In this document: positions 51,970 to 60,906 of the stretch, piece by piece
Numbering within the stretch: the first letter of the stretch is position 1
Layout: each line of letters begins with the position of its first letter
Assembly: GCA_028819845.1 (NCBI GenBank)
Contig: JAPPKS010000032.1
Coordinates: forward strand, 124,001-188,000
Length of the DNA stretch: 64,000 nt
From: Candidatus Poribacteria bacterium
GTDB taxonomy: Bacteria > Poribacteria > WGA-4E > PCPOR2b
Reading direction: 5' to 3'
The notes under the pieces: generated by a model
The model's input: only the letters and a program-made list of their open reading frames with translations
Databases searched by the model: none
What the model was told of the DNA's origin: nothing
Made by a program: the position numbers and the translations under genes

Positions 51970-53601
51970 ATGGCGTACCGCGACATCTTGGAAAAAATCC
52001 GGCTCGCCTTTCCACAGCCGGTATCGCACCCCATCCATGACTCGTATTTCGTACATTCAATCATGCGCGCCTTAGATCAGGTTGATGCACTGAAAACGCA
52101 ACTGCCGATGCTCGGCAACGTCGTTCCCGGTGATTTCGAGCGTGCAAAGGAGGCAAGGCTGCCGGATGGAATATCGTCCGTTGAGGATGTCACGACTGAA
52201 CTCGTGAATTACTTGCAAGGCATGACAATCTTTGGGCATCCCCGTACGCAGCAAAACGTTATTCCTCCGCCGACGATTCCAAGTCTGATTGGCGTGCTCC
52301 TCGCTTCGCTGTACAATCCGAATATTGCTTGGGATGAATACAGCCGCCTCGTTGCATTGGCTGAAGTTGAGGTGGTTGCTATGACCTCAAAATTGATAGG
52401 ATTTGACCCGGAAGAGTCGAGCGGCGTGTTTACCTTTGGCGGTACCGCAACAACGCTATACGGTGTGAAGCTAGGTTTGGAAAAGGCTTGTCCGGAGACG
52501 ATAGGTAAGGGCGTGCCTGGGAACGCTGTTGTGTTCGTTTCCGATGCGGGCCACTATTGCGCCACAAACGTCGTCGGCTGGCTCGGAATCGGAACGAACA
52601 ATCTTATTACAATCCCGACCACTGTCGAAAACGAAATCGATCTCGTGCAACTTGAACAGCAAGCACGGAGGGTACTAGAAAACGGGAATCGAATTGCGGC
52701 GATTATTGCGACATTGGGTACCACCGATTCGTTTGGGTTGGACGATTTGCAGAGCATTGCAGCGTTACGCGACACACTTATCAAAGAATTTAAACTAGAT
52801 TACAAGCCGCACATTCACGCAGATGCAGTTATCGGGTGGGCATGGTCGGTGTTCAATGACTATGACGTTGAGAAGAACCCGCTCGGGTTCCGTCCACGCA
52901 CCATCCGCGCATTGGCGGGGGCATGCCGGCGAATACGGCATTTGTCCACGGCCGATTCCGTCGGAATCGACTTTCACAAAACTGGTTTTGCGCCTTACAT
53001 TTCTAGTCTCGTCCTCGTCAAGAATCAAGCAGATTTGGAATTGGTGACACGCCACCCGGAACAGATGCCGTATCTTTACCACTTTGGCGACCATCGCCCC
53101 GGAATGTTCACGCTTGAGACTTCCCGATCCGGGACAGGGGTTCTCGCTGCCCTCGCCAATTTTCGATTGTTTGGAGAGCAAGGATTGCGCGTCATCATCG
53201 GACACATCGTTGAAATGACGCAACTCCTGCGGGAACATCTGGAAGGACATGAAGGCACGACCGTGCTGAATCGAGATAACTTCGGCACTGTTACGCTCTT
53301 CCGCACCTACCCGATTGGCGTCGATACGTTTTTAATCAAGCGGCAGGAGTTTGAGGATGCTAATTATCGCGGCAGCTTGCTCTCTCACAACGAATACAAC
53401 CGGAAAATCTTTGAATACGTACATTCGGAGGCGATGGAAGGGCGGGGCGTTGTCATTTCCACTACCGACTGCTATCGGCGAACCGAATACGGCGAACCAA
53501 TCGTTGCGCTAAAGTCATTCATCCTATCCCCGTTTGTCGATGAAGTAGACGTAGAAACCGTGGTTTCAAAGGTGTTGGAGGCGAGGGGAAAGGTGAGTTA
53601 A
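51970..53601 (+). CDS. PLP-dependent group II decarboxylase-like protein
   Basis: A 543-residue protein of the pyridoxal-dependent decarboxylase family (aromatic-L-amino-acid/glutamate/2,4-diaminobutyrate branch). GHPRTQQNVIPPP and FTFGGTATTLYGVKLGLE are the N-terminal signature. HIHADAVIGWAW carries the residues that pair with the PLP ring, and the Schiff-base lysine is K337 in DFHKTGFAP. The amino acid it acts on is not clear. It stands alone with about 270 bp before it and 380 bp behind. The ribosome site is GACGGAGAA. Confidence 0.9.
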   Translation: MAYRDILEKIRLAFPQPVSHPIHDSYFVHSIMRALDQVDALKTQLPMLGNVVPGDFERAKEARLPDGISSVEDVTTELVNYLQGMTIFGHPRTQQNVIPPPTIPSLIGVLLASLYNPNIAWDEYSRLVALAEVEVVAMTSKLIGFDPEESSGVFTFGGTATTLYGVKLGLEKACPETIGKGVPGNAVVFVSDAGHYCATNVVGWLGIGTNNLITIPTTVENEIDLVQLEQQARRVLENGNRIAAIIATLGTTDSFGLDDLQSIAALRDTLIKEFKLDYKPHIHADAVIGWAWSVFNDYDVEKNPLGFRPRTIRALAGACRRIRHLSTADSVGIDFHKTGFAPYISSLVLVKNQADLELVTRHPEQMPYLYHFGDHRPGMFTLETSRSGTGVLAALANFRLFGEQGLRVIIGHIVEMTQLLREHLEGHEGTTVLNRDNFGTVTLFRTYPIGVDTFLIKRQEFEDANYRGSLLSHNEYNRKIFEYVHSEAMEGRGVVISTTDCYRRTEYGEPIVALKSFILSPFVDEVDVETVVSKVLEARGKVS

Positions 53602-53982
53602 CGTGTTTGACGGTATTCAGCGGATGATTCGGTGTTTAGAGTACCACAATTGTTGTGTTTGTAGGAAGGGGCGTGGAATTGACCGGCCAATAACTATATT
53701 TGGTTGCCGCATTGATGGTAGGTTGGGTTGGAATGATTCTGGGTGAATCCCCAATATCAGACAAAGCGAGACATAGCAGCTAGCGACTATTTTCCCTGCG
53801 ATAAAACAGATTTAGCAAAAAAAGTATGACATGATTGGTTCTCGCCAAGATTGGAAGAAAAGCGCTTTTTCGACTTGTATTTGCTTGAATTTCTTAGTTA
53901 AGGGTGCTATGGTATCCTCTAGGGCGTTTTGCGCACGTGTACAAGCGAGTAGGGTAAAAATAAGACGGGGAACGGTAAATTA
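53602..53982 (+). other. Intergenic region with promoter
   Basis: About 380 bp without a gene. It holds a likely promoter at its right end (53885-53913). I see no terminator with a T-run, no RNA gene and no repeat shared with the window. Confidence 0.5.
53885..53913 (+). promoter_or_regulatory. Sigma-70-like promoter of the Gfo/Idh-ligase pair
   Basis: TTGAAT (53885-53890), a 17-base spacer, TATGGT (53908-53913). The gene starts 70 bp downstream, behind ACGGGGAACGG. Confidence 0.45.
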
Positions 53983-54993
53983 ATGACTGTTACACCGAAT
54001 CAGAAGGTACGTTGGGGGATATTGAGCACCGCAAGAATTGCGGATAAGGTGAGTGGCGCGATACGCTTGGCAGAAAACGCTGAATTAGCGGCGGTCGCTA
54101 GCCGGACGGAACAACGCGCTCGCGGATGGGCATTAGAGCATGGAGTTGACCGCACCTACGGAAACTACGATGCTCTACTAGAGGACCCGGAAATAGATGC
54201 AGTCTACATTCCCCTGCCGCCGTCAATGCACGCTGAATGGACCATCAAAGCGGCCGAACGCGGCAAACACGTACTGTGCGAAAAACCGTTTGCCGCAAAT
54301 GCAGAAGAAGCGTCTGCTATGGCGGCTGCGTGCCGCACGCACAATGTGCATTTGATGGACGGCGTCATGTGGGTTCACCACGAACGCACCTTTGCGATGA
54401 AGCAGATCATAGCCAATGGCGTTTTAGGCCGGATGCGCCGGGTGACAGCGGCGTTCACATTTAATTGGGATAAGATTCCCGATGAGAACATACGGTTGAA
54501 AAAGGAGTTTGCCTGCGGCTGCCTTGGCGATTTAGGTTATTACTGTATCCGCGCGATTCTCTGGGCATTTGGCGATCTCCCTGATCAGGTCTTCGCTACT
54601 GCACGCTATTACCGCGGTGTGGATTTCAATGTGACGGGTACCCTCTGGTTTCGGGACGAACGGATGGCTTCGTTTGATTGCGGTTTCGACGTCGGGAGCC
54701 GCATGTGGTTTGAGATTGCGGGAACCCGAGCCGCCTTGATATGCGACGATTTTGTAGACCCTTGGAAAGAGGAATCGTCCCGATTTTGGGTGCACGACGT
54801 TCAGGGCAAAGCCGCAGAGCACAAGTTTAAGTCGTGCATTCAGGAGGTGCGGATGATCGAACGGTTTTCGGAGTGGGTTCAGTTGGGGCAGCCTAATCAC
54901 GACTTGCTAACCGACGCCATCGATACCATGCGCATCTGCGACGCGTTGCATAAATCCGCGCGGTGCCGCGAAATCATCAAGTTCAATCCTTGA
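53983..54993 (+). CDS. Gfo/Idh/MocA-family oxidoreductase
   Basis: A 336-residue enzyme with a Rossmann start (VRWGILSTARIADKVSGAI), YIPLPPSMHAEWTIKA, HVLCEKPFA with the conserved EKP lysine and GCLGDLGYYCIRAI, the histidine position of which is tyrosine/cysteine here. It resembles dihydrodiol/xylose dehydrogenase-like members. It precedes the acyl-CoA ligase gene by 59 bp and the two are probably co-transcribed. Confidence 0.92.
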   Translation: MTVTPNQKVRWGILSTARIADKVSGAIRLAENAELAAVASRTEQRARGWALEHGVDRTYGNYDALLEDPEIDAVYIPLPPSMHAEWTIKAAERGKHVLCEKPFAANAEEASAMAAACRTHNVHLMDGVMWVHHERTFAMKQIIANGVLGRMRRVTAAFTFNWDKIPDENIRLKKEFACGCLGDLGYYCIRAILWAFGDLPDQVFATARYYRGVDFNVTGTLWFRDERMASFDCGFDVGSRMWFEIAGTRAALICDDFVDPWKEESSRFWVHDVQGKAAEHKFKSCIQEVRMIERFSEWVQLGQPNHDLLTDAIDTMRICDALHKSARCREIIKFNP

Positions 54994-55052
54994 AGACGTA
55001 TTGATATCGGTGTCAGGTACATCGCCGGCTAATTAAAGCCGAGTTATTCGAT

Positions 55053-57131
55053 ATGGAACTCTCCCTTCAACAGTTAATCGCAACCGGACTGGAAGAAAAT
55101 GCGGCTGCCGATATACTGCCGCGAGTGCATCAGTTAAAATCTACTCTTCCCGCCCCGGTTTGTTGGACCGAAATTACGCAGAAACTACTCACCCCGGATC
55201 TGCCGTTTGCCCTTCACAAACTTTTGCACGAAACAATCTTTGCCGATTGGGATGCGGCGCAAGGTCCCCCGCCAGCCTGGTTGCCTTCAAAAGACCAGAT
55301 TGAATCCACGAATATCGCCCATGCCATGCGTGCGTTGAACCTGAATTCCTACGAACAATTCCATGATTGGTCGGTAAAACACCGCGCTGAATTCTGGGAA
55401 TATATGATTCAAAGACTGGGGATTCGATTCAAACGCAAATTCTCCCGAGTTGTTGGTTTGTCCGACAGTGTAACGTCGCCGAATTGGCTTCTAGATGCGC
55501 AGTTGAATATTACCGAGAGTTGTTTCAATGCGCCGGACGATTCGCCTGCAATTGTCTTCCAACCTGAAGACGGGGCGCTTTCAACCGTAACCTATTTGGA
55601 GCTTCGTTCATTGACGAACCGCGTCGCCAATGGACTGGTACGCGCCGGATTCTGTCCGGGCGACGCTATTGCAGTTAACATGCCAATGACGGTGGAATCA
55701 GTGGCAATTTACCTCGGCATTGTCGCAGCCGGGTGTGCTGTGGTCTCCATCGCCGACAGCTTTGCACCGGAGGAGATTGCCATCCGCCTCCAACTCGGAA
55801 ATGCCAAAGCCGTTTTCACTCAAGATTATATTGTCCGTGCGCAAAAACAGTTGCCGATATATGCCAAAGTCGTATCCGCAAATGCTCCAAAAGCAATCGT
55901 GCTTACCGGTGAGAGCAAGCAGCCATCCTGTGCGATTCAATTGCGGGACGGCGATTTGACTTGGGGCGAGTTCCTCTGCGAGAATAGTGAGTTTGATGCT
56001 GTGTCCTGTCAGCCCGACGATCATGCCAACATTTTATTCTCGTCGGGTACAACTGGCGTGCCCAAAGCGATTCCTTGGACGCATACTACCCCAATCAAAT
56101 GCGCCGCAGACGGCCAATTGCATCAGGATATTCAATCAAACGACGTTGTAGCTTGGCCAACGTCTATCGGGTGGATGATGGGGCCGTGGTTAATCTTTGC
56201 TAGTTTAATCAATCGAGCGACTATTGGTCTGTATTATGGCGTCCCAACCGGTAGAGGATTTGGCGAGTTTGTTCAGCATGCCGGCGTCAAAGTGCTCGGC
56301 GTGGTTCCTAGTATTGTGAGGACATGGAAAAATACCGGCTGCATGAAAGGGCTTGACTGGAGAGCCATCAAATCATACAGTTCAACTGGCGAATGTTCAA
56401 ACCCTGACGACATGTTGTTTTTGATGTCGCTCGCAGGATACCGCCCGGTCATCGAGTATTGCGGCGGCACAGAGATTGGCGGCGGCTACATCACGGGGAC
56501 CATGGTGCAGCCAGCCGCACCTTCGACATTTACGACACCTACATTGGGATTAGATTTTTTGATTCTTGACGAGGACGGTAAGCAGTCCAATAACGGGGAG
56601 GTCTTTCTAATATCGCCGTCAGTCGGGCTTTCCAAGTCATTGTTAAACCGAGACCATCACCAAGTCTATTTTGAAGGCGCCCCTAAAATGCCGGCCGATA
56701 AAGGCAATATACCGCTGCGGCGCCACGGAGATCAAATTGAGCGATTGAAGGGCAACTTTTATCGCATTCACGGGAGAGTAGACGACACGATGAATCTTGG
56801 GGGGATTAAAGTGAGTTCGACGGAAATTGAACAGACCCTCAATTTAGAGGCGGGTATACGAGAAACTGCAGCGATTGCGGTGTCTCCTCCAGGCGGGGGA
56901 CCTAGTCAACTGGTAATTTACGCTGTCCTTCTGGAAAATGTAGACATGGAAAGGGAACCGCTGAAGGCAGCACTGCGAATGGCGATACGGCAGCATCTCA
57001 ATCCCCTTTTCAGGATTCATGACGTCGTCATCGTTGACGACCTGCCTCGCACTGCTTCCAACAAGGTCATGCGGCGCATCCTACGCGACAATTATCAGGA
57101 CCAAGCGGCGGCGGCCGATGATGTCAACTGA
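55053..57131 (+). CDS. AMP-dependent acyl-CoA ligase, acyl-activating-enzyme 17/18-like
   Basis: A 692-residue ligase. An extra N-terminal stretch (1-100) precedes an acetyl-CoA-synthetase N-domain (EQFHDWSVKHRAEFWEYM). The AMP-binding core has the P-loop FSSGTTGVPKAIPWTHT near residue 330, YCGGTEIGGGYITG near 470 and RIHGRVDDTMNLGGIKVSS near 575. The catalytic lysine is K671 (TASNKVMRR). The closest pattern I recall is the plant peroxisomal acyl-activating enzyme 17/18 group rather than acetyl-CoA synthetase. It makes an acyl-AMP and then an acyl-CoA; the acid is unknown. It follows a Gfo/Idh gene, so it may act on a sugar-acid or aromatic compound. Confidence 0.87.
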   Translation: MELSLQQLIATGLEENAAADILPRVHQLKSTLPAPVCWTEITQKLLTPDLPFALHKLLHETIFADWDAAQGPPPAWLPSKDQIESTNIAHAMRALNLNSYEQFHDWSVKHRAEFWEYMIQRLGIRFKRKFSRVVGLSDSVTSPNWLLDAQLNITESCFNAPDDSPAIVFQPEDGALSTVTYLELRSLTNRVANGLVRAGFCPGDAIAVNMPMTVESVAIYLGIVAAGCAVVSIADSFAPEEIAIRLQLGNAKAVFTQDYIVRAQKQLPIYAKVVSANAPKAIVLTGESKQPSCAIQLRDGDLTWGEFLCENSEFDAVSCQPDDHANILFSSGTTGVPKAIPWTHTTPIKCAADGQLHQDIQSNDVVAWPTSIGWMMGPWLIFASLINRATIGLYYGVPTGRGFGEFVQHAGVKVLGVVPSIVRTWKNTGCMKGLDWRAIKSYSSTGECSNPDDMLFLMSLAGYRPVIEYCGGTEIGGGYITGTMVQPAAPSTFTTPTLGLDFLILDEDGKQSNNGEVFLISPSVGLSKSLLNRDHHQVYFEGAPKMPADKGNIPLRRHGDQIERLKGNFYRIHGRVDDTMNLGGIKVSSTEIEQTLNLEAGIRETAAIAVSPPGGGPSQLVIYAVLLENVDMEREPLKAALRMAIRQHLNPLFRIHDVVIVDDLPRTASNKVMRRILRDNYQDQAAAADDVN

Positions 57132-57167
57132 CAAAACACCTTCTTGACGATAAAGACAAAAATTGGC

Positions 57168-57197
57168 TTGACAGCCTTTATTCGTACATATTACCAT
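57168..57197 (+). promoter_or_regulatory. Possible promoter of the DtxR/MntR-family gene
   Basis: A perfect TTGACA (57168-57173), 18 bases, then TACCAT (57192-57197), which matches the -10 consensus in four of six positions. The DtxR-type operator starts 12 bases downstream, near the expected transcription start. Confidence 0.4.
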
Positions 57198-57209
57198 ACT
57201 CCAACTAAA

Positions 57210-57227
57210 ATTTAGGCGTGCCTAAAT
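57210..57227. promoter_or_regulatory. DtxR/MntR-type operator (palindrome)
   Basis: ATTTAGGCGTGCCTAAAT is a dyad with perfect eight-base arms around GT. The TTAGGC...GCCTAA halves match the DtxR/IdeR/SirR box pattern TTAGG(N)CCTAA. It lies 31 bp before the start of the DtxR-family gene, directly behind the likely promoter, so it almost certainly serves autoregulation. Confidence 0.75.
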
Positions 57228-57258
57228 ATGACCAGTTGGAACTGTTGGATGGTTTAGA

Positions 57259-57930
57259 ATGATAACTCATGCGATGGAAGATTATCTAAAGGCAATCTAT
57301 CTCCTACAAAAGGGAAAAGAGGAGAAAGTGCCTACCTCTGTCATTGCGCAGCATATGCACGTGTCAGCCGCATCTGTGACTGGTATGATTAGAAAGTTGG
57401 CGTCAATGGAACTGCTCAATCACAACTCTTACCACGGCGTTAAGTTGACCGAGGGCGGCGAGAAAATCGCTCAAGAGGTTGTCCGCCACCACCGATTGCT
57501 TGAACTCTATCTGGTTGAAATCATGGGGTTCACCTGGGATAAGGTGCACCATGAAGCGGATAAGCTGGAACATGTCATCTCTGAGGAGTTTGAGGAGAAG
57601 ATGGCTGAAGCGTTGGGCCATCCAACGATAGACCCGCACGGACACACTATTCCAACAAAAGAGGGTAATCTCAAGGAAACCTCCTACGAAATTCTGGCGG
57701 AGATCGATGCCGGGAGTTTTGTCACGGTTCGCCAGGTTAATGATGGCATCCCTGAGATGCTGCGTTACCTTGCCGGATTGGGGCTAATTCCGGGTGCCCG
57801 TGTCCAAGTTGTGGCCAAGGCGCCGTTTAATGGGCCGTTATGTCTGAAGATTAAGGGATGTGAGCACCATGTGGGCCGTGAAGTAGCGCGTAACGTATTC
57901 GTTGAAATGTCCGTTCAGGGCAACGACTGA
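57259..57930 (+). CDS. DtxR/MntR-family metal-dependent transcriptional repressor
   Basis: A 223-residue protein with an N-terminal winged helix (VPTSVIAQHMHVSAASVTGMIRKL), a dimer/metal domain (VRHHRLLELYLVE, VHHEADKLEHVISEEFE) and a C-terminal FeoA/SH3-like domain (GSFVTVRQVNDGIPEMLRYL...). The primary site carries D8 (MEDYLK) as in manganese-specific MntR, while DtxR has M10 in this region. E11 of MntR is lysine here, and the C102 of DtxR is aspartate in ADKLEH. Mn(II) or Fe(II) is therefore possible, with Mn slightly favoured. A clear operator lies 31 bp upstream. No metal transporter gene is in the window. Confidence 0.92.
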   Translation: MITHAMEDYLKAIYLLQKGKEEKVPTSVIAQHMHVSAASVTGMIRKLASMELLNHNSYHGVKLTEGGEKIAQEVVRHHRLLELYLVEIMGFTWDKVHHEADKLEHVISEEFEEKMAEALGHPTIDPHGHTIPTKEGNLKETSYEILAEIDAGSFVTVRQVNDGIPEMLRYLAGLGLIPGARVQVVAKAPFNGPLCLKIKGCEHHVGREVARNVFVEMSVQGND

Positions 57931-58131
57931 AAAAACCTCGTTTACATTACCATTGAAGAAATTCCTGTAATTTTTCCACAGAAATCAAGTGCGGGAATCG
58001 CGATAAGAAGTGTTTTTTAGCGGCGTAAATGACCACGATCAGTAACCGGCGAGTTGGATGAATTGAGGAATGTGTTTAGGATAGATAATGGGATTTCAAG
58101 AAATCAGTTCTGGTAATCTTTGACATAGCGA

Positions 58132-58160
58132 TTGAAATTCATCAGTTTTTAAAGTATAAT
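58132..58160 (+). promoter_or_regulatory. Strong sigma-70-like promoter of the tat block
   Basis: TTGAAA (58132-58137), a 17-base spacer and a perfect TATAAT (58155-58160), 60 bp before tatA. A second TATAAT at 58191-58196 has no matching -35 box. Confidence 0.7.
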
Positions 58161-58219
58161 ATTCCTGCATTTTGCTTGAACAATCTGCTTTATAATCTCT
58201 ATTTGGGAGGAAATCACAG

Positions 58220-58432
58220 ATGCCTGGGTCTTTAGGTGGATGGGAAATTCTCTTGATTCTTTTGGCCATCCTTGTCATCTTTGGACCAAAGCGATTGCCG
58301 GAGATGGGGCGCTCTCTTGGGAAGGCAATACGGGAATTCAAGAGTGCTGGAAAAGATATTCAAAACGATTTGGCTAAATCAATGGACGAAGAGGATGCAA
58401 ATTCGTCCAAACGGACGGATAAAGGGGTCTAG
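58220..58432 (+). CDS. tatA: Sec-independent translocase protein TatA
   Basis: A 70-residue protein with a short membrane helix (ILLILLAILVIF), then the FGPKRLPEMGRSLGKAIREFK hinge-helix signature and an acidic tail. It forms the protein-conducting part of the Tat system, which exports folded proteins. Ribosome site GGGAGGAAATC. It is followed by tatC after 12 bp; the Rieske protein here is a likely substrate. TatA and TatB cannot be told apart with certainty, but a single gene next to tatC usually is the dual-role TatA form. Confidence 0.93.
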   Translation: MPGSLGGWEILLILLAILVIFGPKRLPEMGRSLGKAIREFKSAGKDIQNDLAKSMDEEDANSSKRTDKGV

Positions 58433-58444
58433 CGGTGAAAGGGT

Positions 58445-59275
58445 ATGGCATCTGACGACGGTAAGTCCATGACCTTCTGGGAGCATCTTGAGGAGCTCCG
58501 GCGGCGGATAATCATATCTGCTATTGCGGTTGGTATTTCCGTGGCGGCTAGTCTGACGTTTCATAATTTTTACGCCAAAATTTTGACGTTGCCTTTGAAT
58601 ATGCCGATCAACGTATCATTGGCAACATTGATAGATTGGGTTGGTGCGCCGGACGGGTCATTCTTTGGGTATCTCTCAATTGTTCTGAGGGCTAGCGGTT
58701 CAACCGTTGACGCGAAGATCATTAAGGGCGGCGTTGTCGAAGGCATTATGGCTTACATCAAAATCAGCTTTACCTTTGGCTTCCTGATGGCGTCGCCGGT
58801 GGTGCTGTACCAGATTTGGTCGTTTATCTTCCCCGCATTGACACATCGGGAGAAAAGGTATGCACTTCCCTTGTTTTTTGTCATCGTGTTTTTCTTTGTG
58901 GTTGGCGCGATTTTCGCATATTTTATCGTGGCGCCAGTTGTAATGGAATTTTCCGCAAAGCTCTTAAAAGACTATGATAACTTGTGGGAGTTGGACAGGT
59001 ATGTGAATTTCCTGACGCGCTTGTTAATCGGGTTCGGCATCGCGTTTGAACTTCCGATTGTCATGGCGTTTCTGTCATGGATTGGGGTGATTAATTCTCA
59101 AGGGTTTCGAGAACGACGCAACTATGCGTTCCTCGGAATCTTTGTATTGTCGGCTATGTTGACCCCGGCGGATCCGGCATCAATGCTTCTGATGGCGATT
59201 CCACTCATTGGACTATACCAGTTGGGAATTTTTCTCGCTTTTCTCGTGGAAAGCGAGCCGGAAAGCTATGCTTAA
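58445..59275 (+). CDS. tatC: Sec-independent translocase protein TatC
   Basis: A 276-residue membrane protein with six helices. It begins FWEHLEELRRRIIISAIA (the conserved E-L-R-x-R stretch) and has SFTFGFLMASPVVLYQIWSFIFPALTHREKRY and FGIAFELPIVMAFLSWIGVI. TatC reads twin-arginine signals. It carries an insert of about 50 residues between helices 1 and 2 (VGAPDGSFFGYLS...). Its last 8 bases overlap the start of the zinc-ribbon gene. Confidence 0.95.
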   Translation: MASDDGKSMTFWEHLEELRRRIIISAIAVGISVAASLTFHNFYAKILTLPLNMPINVSLATLIDWVGAPDGSFFGYLSIVLRASGSTVDAKIIKGGVVEGIMAYIKISFTFGFLMASPVVLYQIWSFIFPALTHREKRYALPLFFVIVFFFVVGAIFAYFIVAPVVMEFSAKLLKDYDNLWELDRYVNFLTRLLIGFGIAFELPIVMAFLSWIGVINSQGFRERRNYAFLGIFVLSAMLTPADPASMLLMAIPLIGLYQLGIFLAFLVESEPESYA

Positions 59276-60014
59276 TTTTAACTTACAAGAACAGTTGCCG
59301 CTCTTATTTGAATTGCAGCAGACCGACACCGAAATTCTGGCGGTTCAAGATAAATTGAAGTCGGTTCCAAACAAGATAAAAAGGTTGGAGGAGAGTATTC
59401 ACGTATATCAGCAGAAACTGGAAGAAAAGCAGAAAAAGTTAGCGGACGCGGAAAAGGAGCAACGATCAAAAGCGGGAGCGCTTGAGATGCAGCAAGAACA
59501 GCGCCGAAAATCTCAGGCACGATTACGGGAGGTTAAGACCAACAAAGAGTATCAGGCGGTGGACCAAGAGATTAGTTTTCTCATGGGAAAAGAGGCGGAG
59601 ATTGAAGACGAAATTTTAGAAATCATGCTACTGATAGACCAACTCAAAGAAGAGCTGAATCAACAACAAAAGGCGTTCGACGGGGAGCAAGCGAAAAATA
59701 ATGAGCAGAAAGCCGAATATGAAAAAGAAACGGATGACCTCAAATCACAAATTGCAGACTATCAAGAAAAGCGTCTTAATTTTCAGCCGAAAATCCATCC
59801 CGATTTAATAAACCGTTATCAGGAGTGGTTCAAACGTCAAGGCACAGGGCTGATTTCGTTGGTTGTAGACAATGCGTGCGGCAGTTGCCATCTCAGAGTT
59901 CCGCCTCAGACCTTACAGCAGGCTCGTAAAAACGAACAGATTATTCGATGTGGAAGTTGTCAACGTATTCTCTATGTTCCACCTTCCCTACCTGATGAGG
60001 CGTCCTCTGAATGA
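59268..60014 (+). CDS. Coiled-coil protein with C4 zinc ribbon (DUF164/CT398-like)
   Basis: I start at the ATG at 59268, eight bases inside tatC, since the frame further upstream is only a shadow of tatC. The 248-residue protein is a long coiled coil (residues 10-180: repeated E, K, Q and L heptads) followed by a C4 zinc ribbon: CGSCHLRVPPQTL and IIRCGSCQRILYVP near residues 205-240. Family members such as CT398 and HP0958/FlgZ bind RNA, RpoN or flagellar factors; the role here is unknown. Confidence 0.9.
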   Translation: MLNFNLQEQLPLLFELQQTDTEILAVQDKLKSVPNKIKRLEESIHVYQQKLEEKQKKLADAEKEQRSKAGALEMQQEQRRKSQARLREVKTNKEYQAVDQEISFLMGKEAEIEDEILEIMLLIDQLKEELNQQQKAFDGEQAKNNEQKAEYEKETDDLKSQIADYQEKRLNFQPKIHPDLINRYQEWFKRQGTGLISLVVDNACGSCHLRVPPQTLQQARKNEQIIRCGSCQRILYVPPSLPDEASSE

Positions 60015-60024
60015 TTAAGTTAAT

Positions 60025-60046
60025 AGGGCGGAGAAACTATCGCCCT
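60025..60046. repeat. Hairpin after the zinc-ribbon gene
   Basis: AGGGCG and CGCCCT, perfect six-base arms around ten bases, 10 bp after the stop. No T-run follows, so a terminator role is doubtful. Confidence 0.35.
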
Positions 60047-60200
60047 CCCTATACAGTCGGTTGATCCCTCCCTATTGGGCCGGTCAATGTTTCCTATCTG
60101 TTCGCTGAATCTACCCTTGTGTCAATAGGTGTAACATTGCAGTGGGAATAAGTTCAACTGCCAACATTTAGGTATTGCGGGGCGGAGGGATAGTGATCGT

Positions 60201-60890
60201 TTGGCTTCCATTCATGAAAATTTAAGGCAAGTCCGGGACCGAGTCAATGCTGCGGCCGATCGTGCTGGACGCGACCCCGAAGCGGTACGCCTTGTCGCCG
60301 TGTCCAAAACCAAACCAGCTTCTCTCATTCTAGAAGCGATTGACGCCGGCGTTACGGAGATTGGCGAAAACCAACTTCAAGAAGCCAGAACCAAATATGA
60401 TCAGATTGACCGACCGGTGAAGTGGCATTTTGTTGGGCATTTACAAAGAAACAAGGTCAAAGCGGCATTACAGATTTTCGATTTGATTCACTCGGTGGAT
60501 AGTCTGCGTCTCCTTAATGAAATCAATCGCCGATCCGCTGGGTTGAATTGCCAGACCGACGTGTTGGTTCAGGTCAACACATCGGGCGAGTCGAGTAAGT
60601 ACGGTGTTCAGCCGGAACAGGTACTCAGCTTCATCGAAAGCGCCCTAGATTATAGACATGTCCGGATCAAAGGACTTATGACAATCGGGCCGTTTGCACC
60701 GAATGTGGATGCGGTACGTCCTTCATTTGCATTGTTAGGGCGTCTTCAGGAACAGGTTAAATCGCAGCGGTTTCAGGGGGTTGACATGGCTTACCTTTCG
60801 ATGGGTATGACGCATGATTTTGAAGTTGCTGTCGAAGAAGGAGCGAATGTTATCCGAATCGGCACAGCTATATTCGGCAAACGGGTGTAG
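60201..60890 (+). CDS. yggS: YggS/PLPBP-family PLP homeostasis protein
   Basis: A 229-residue protein of the fold-type III PLP family without catalytic activity. The PLP lysine is K36 in LVAVSKTKPA; GENQLQEA and VKWHFVGHLQRNK are further signatures, and LSMGMTHDFEVAVEEGANVIRIG closes the barrel. It handles free PLP and affects amino-acid pools. The start is a TTG 12 bases after GGAGG; no better start was found. It is followed by proC and yggT, as in many bacteria. Confidence 0.94.
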   Translation: MASIHENLRQVRDRVNAAADRAGRDPEAVRLVAVSKTKPASLILEAIDAGVTEIGENQLQEARTKYDQIDRPVKWHFVGHLQRNKVKAALQIFDLIHSVDSLRLLNEINRRSAGLNCQTDVLVQVNTSGESSKYGVQPEQVLSFIESALDYRHVRIKGLMTIGPFAPNVDAVRPSFALLGRLQEQVKSQRFQGVDMAYLSMGMTHDFEVAVEEGANVIRIGTAIFGKRV

Positions 60891-60906
60891 GAAAGGAATA
60901 TAGGCT

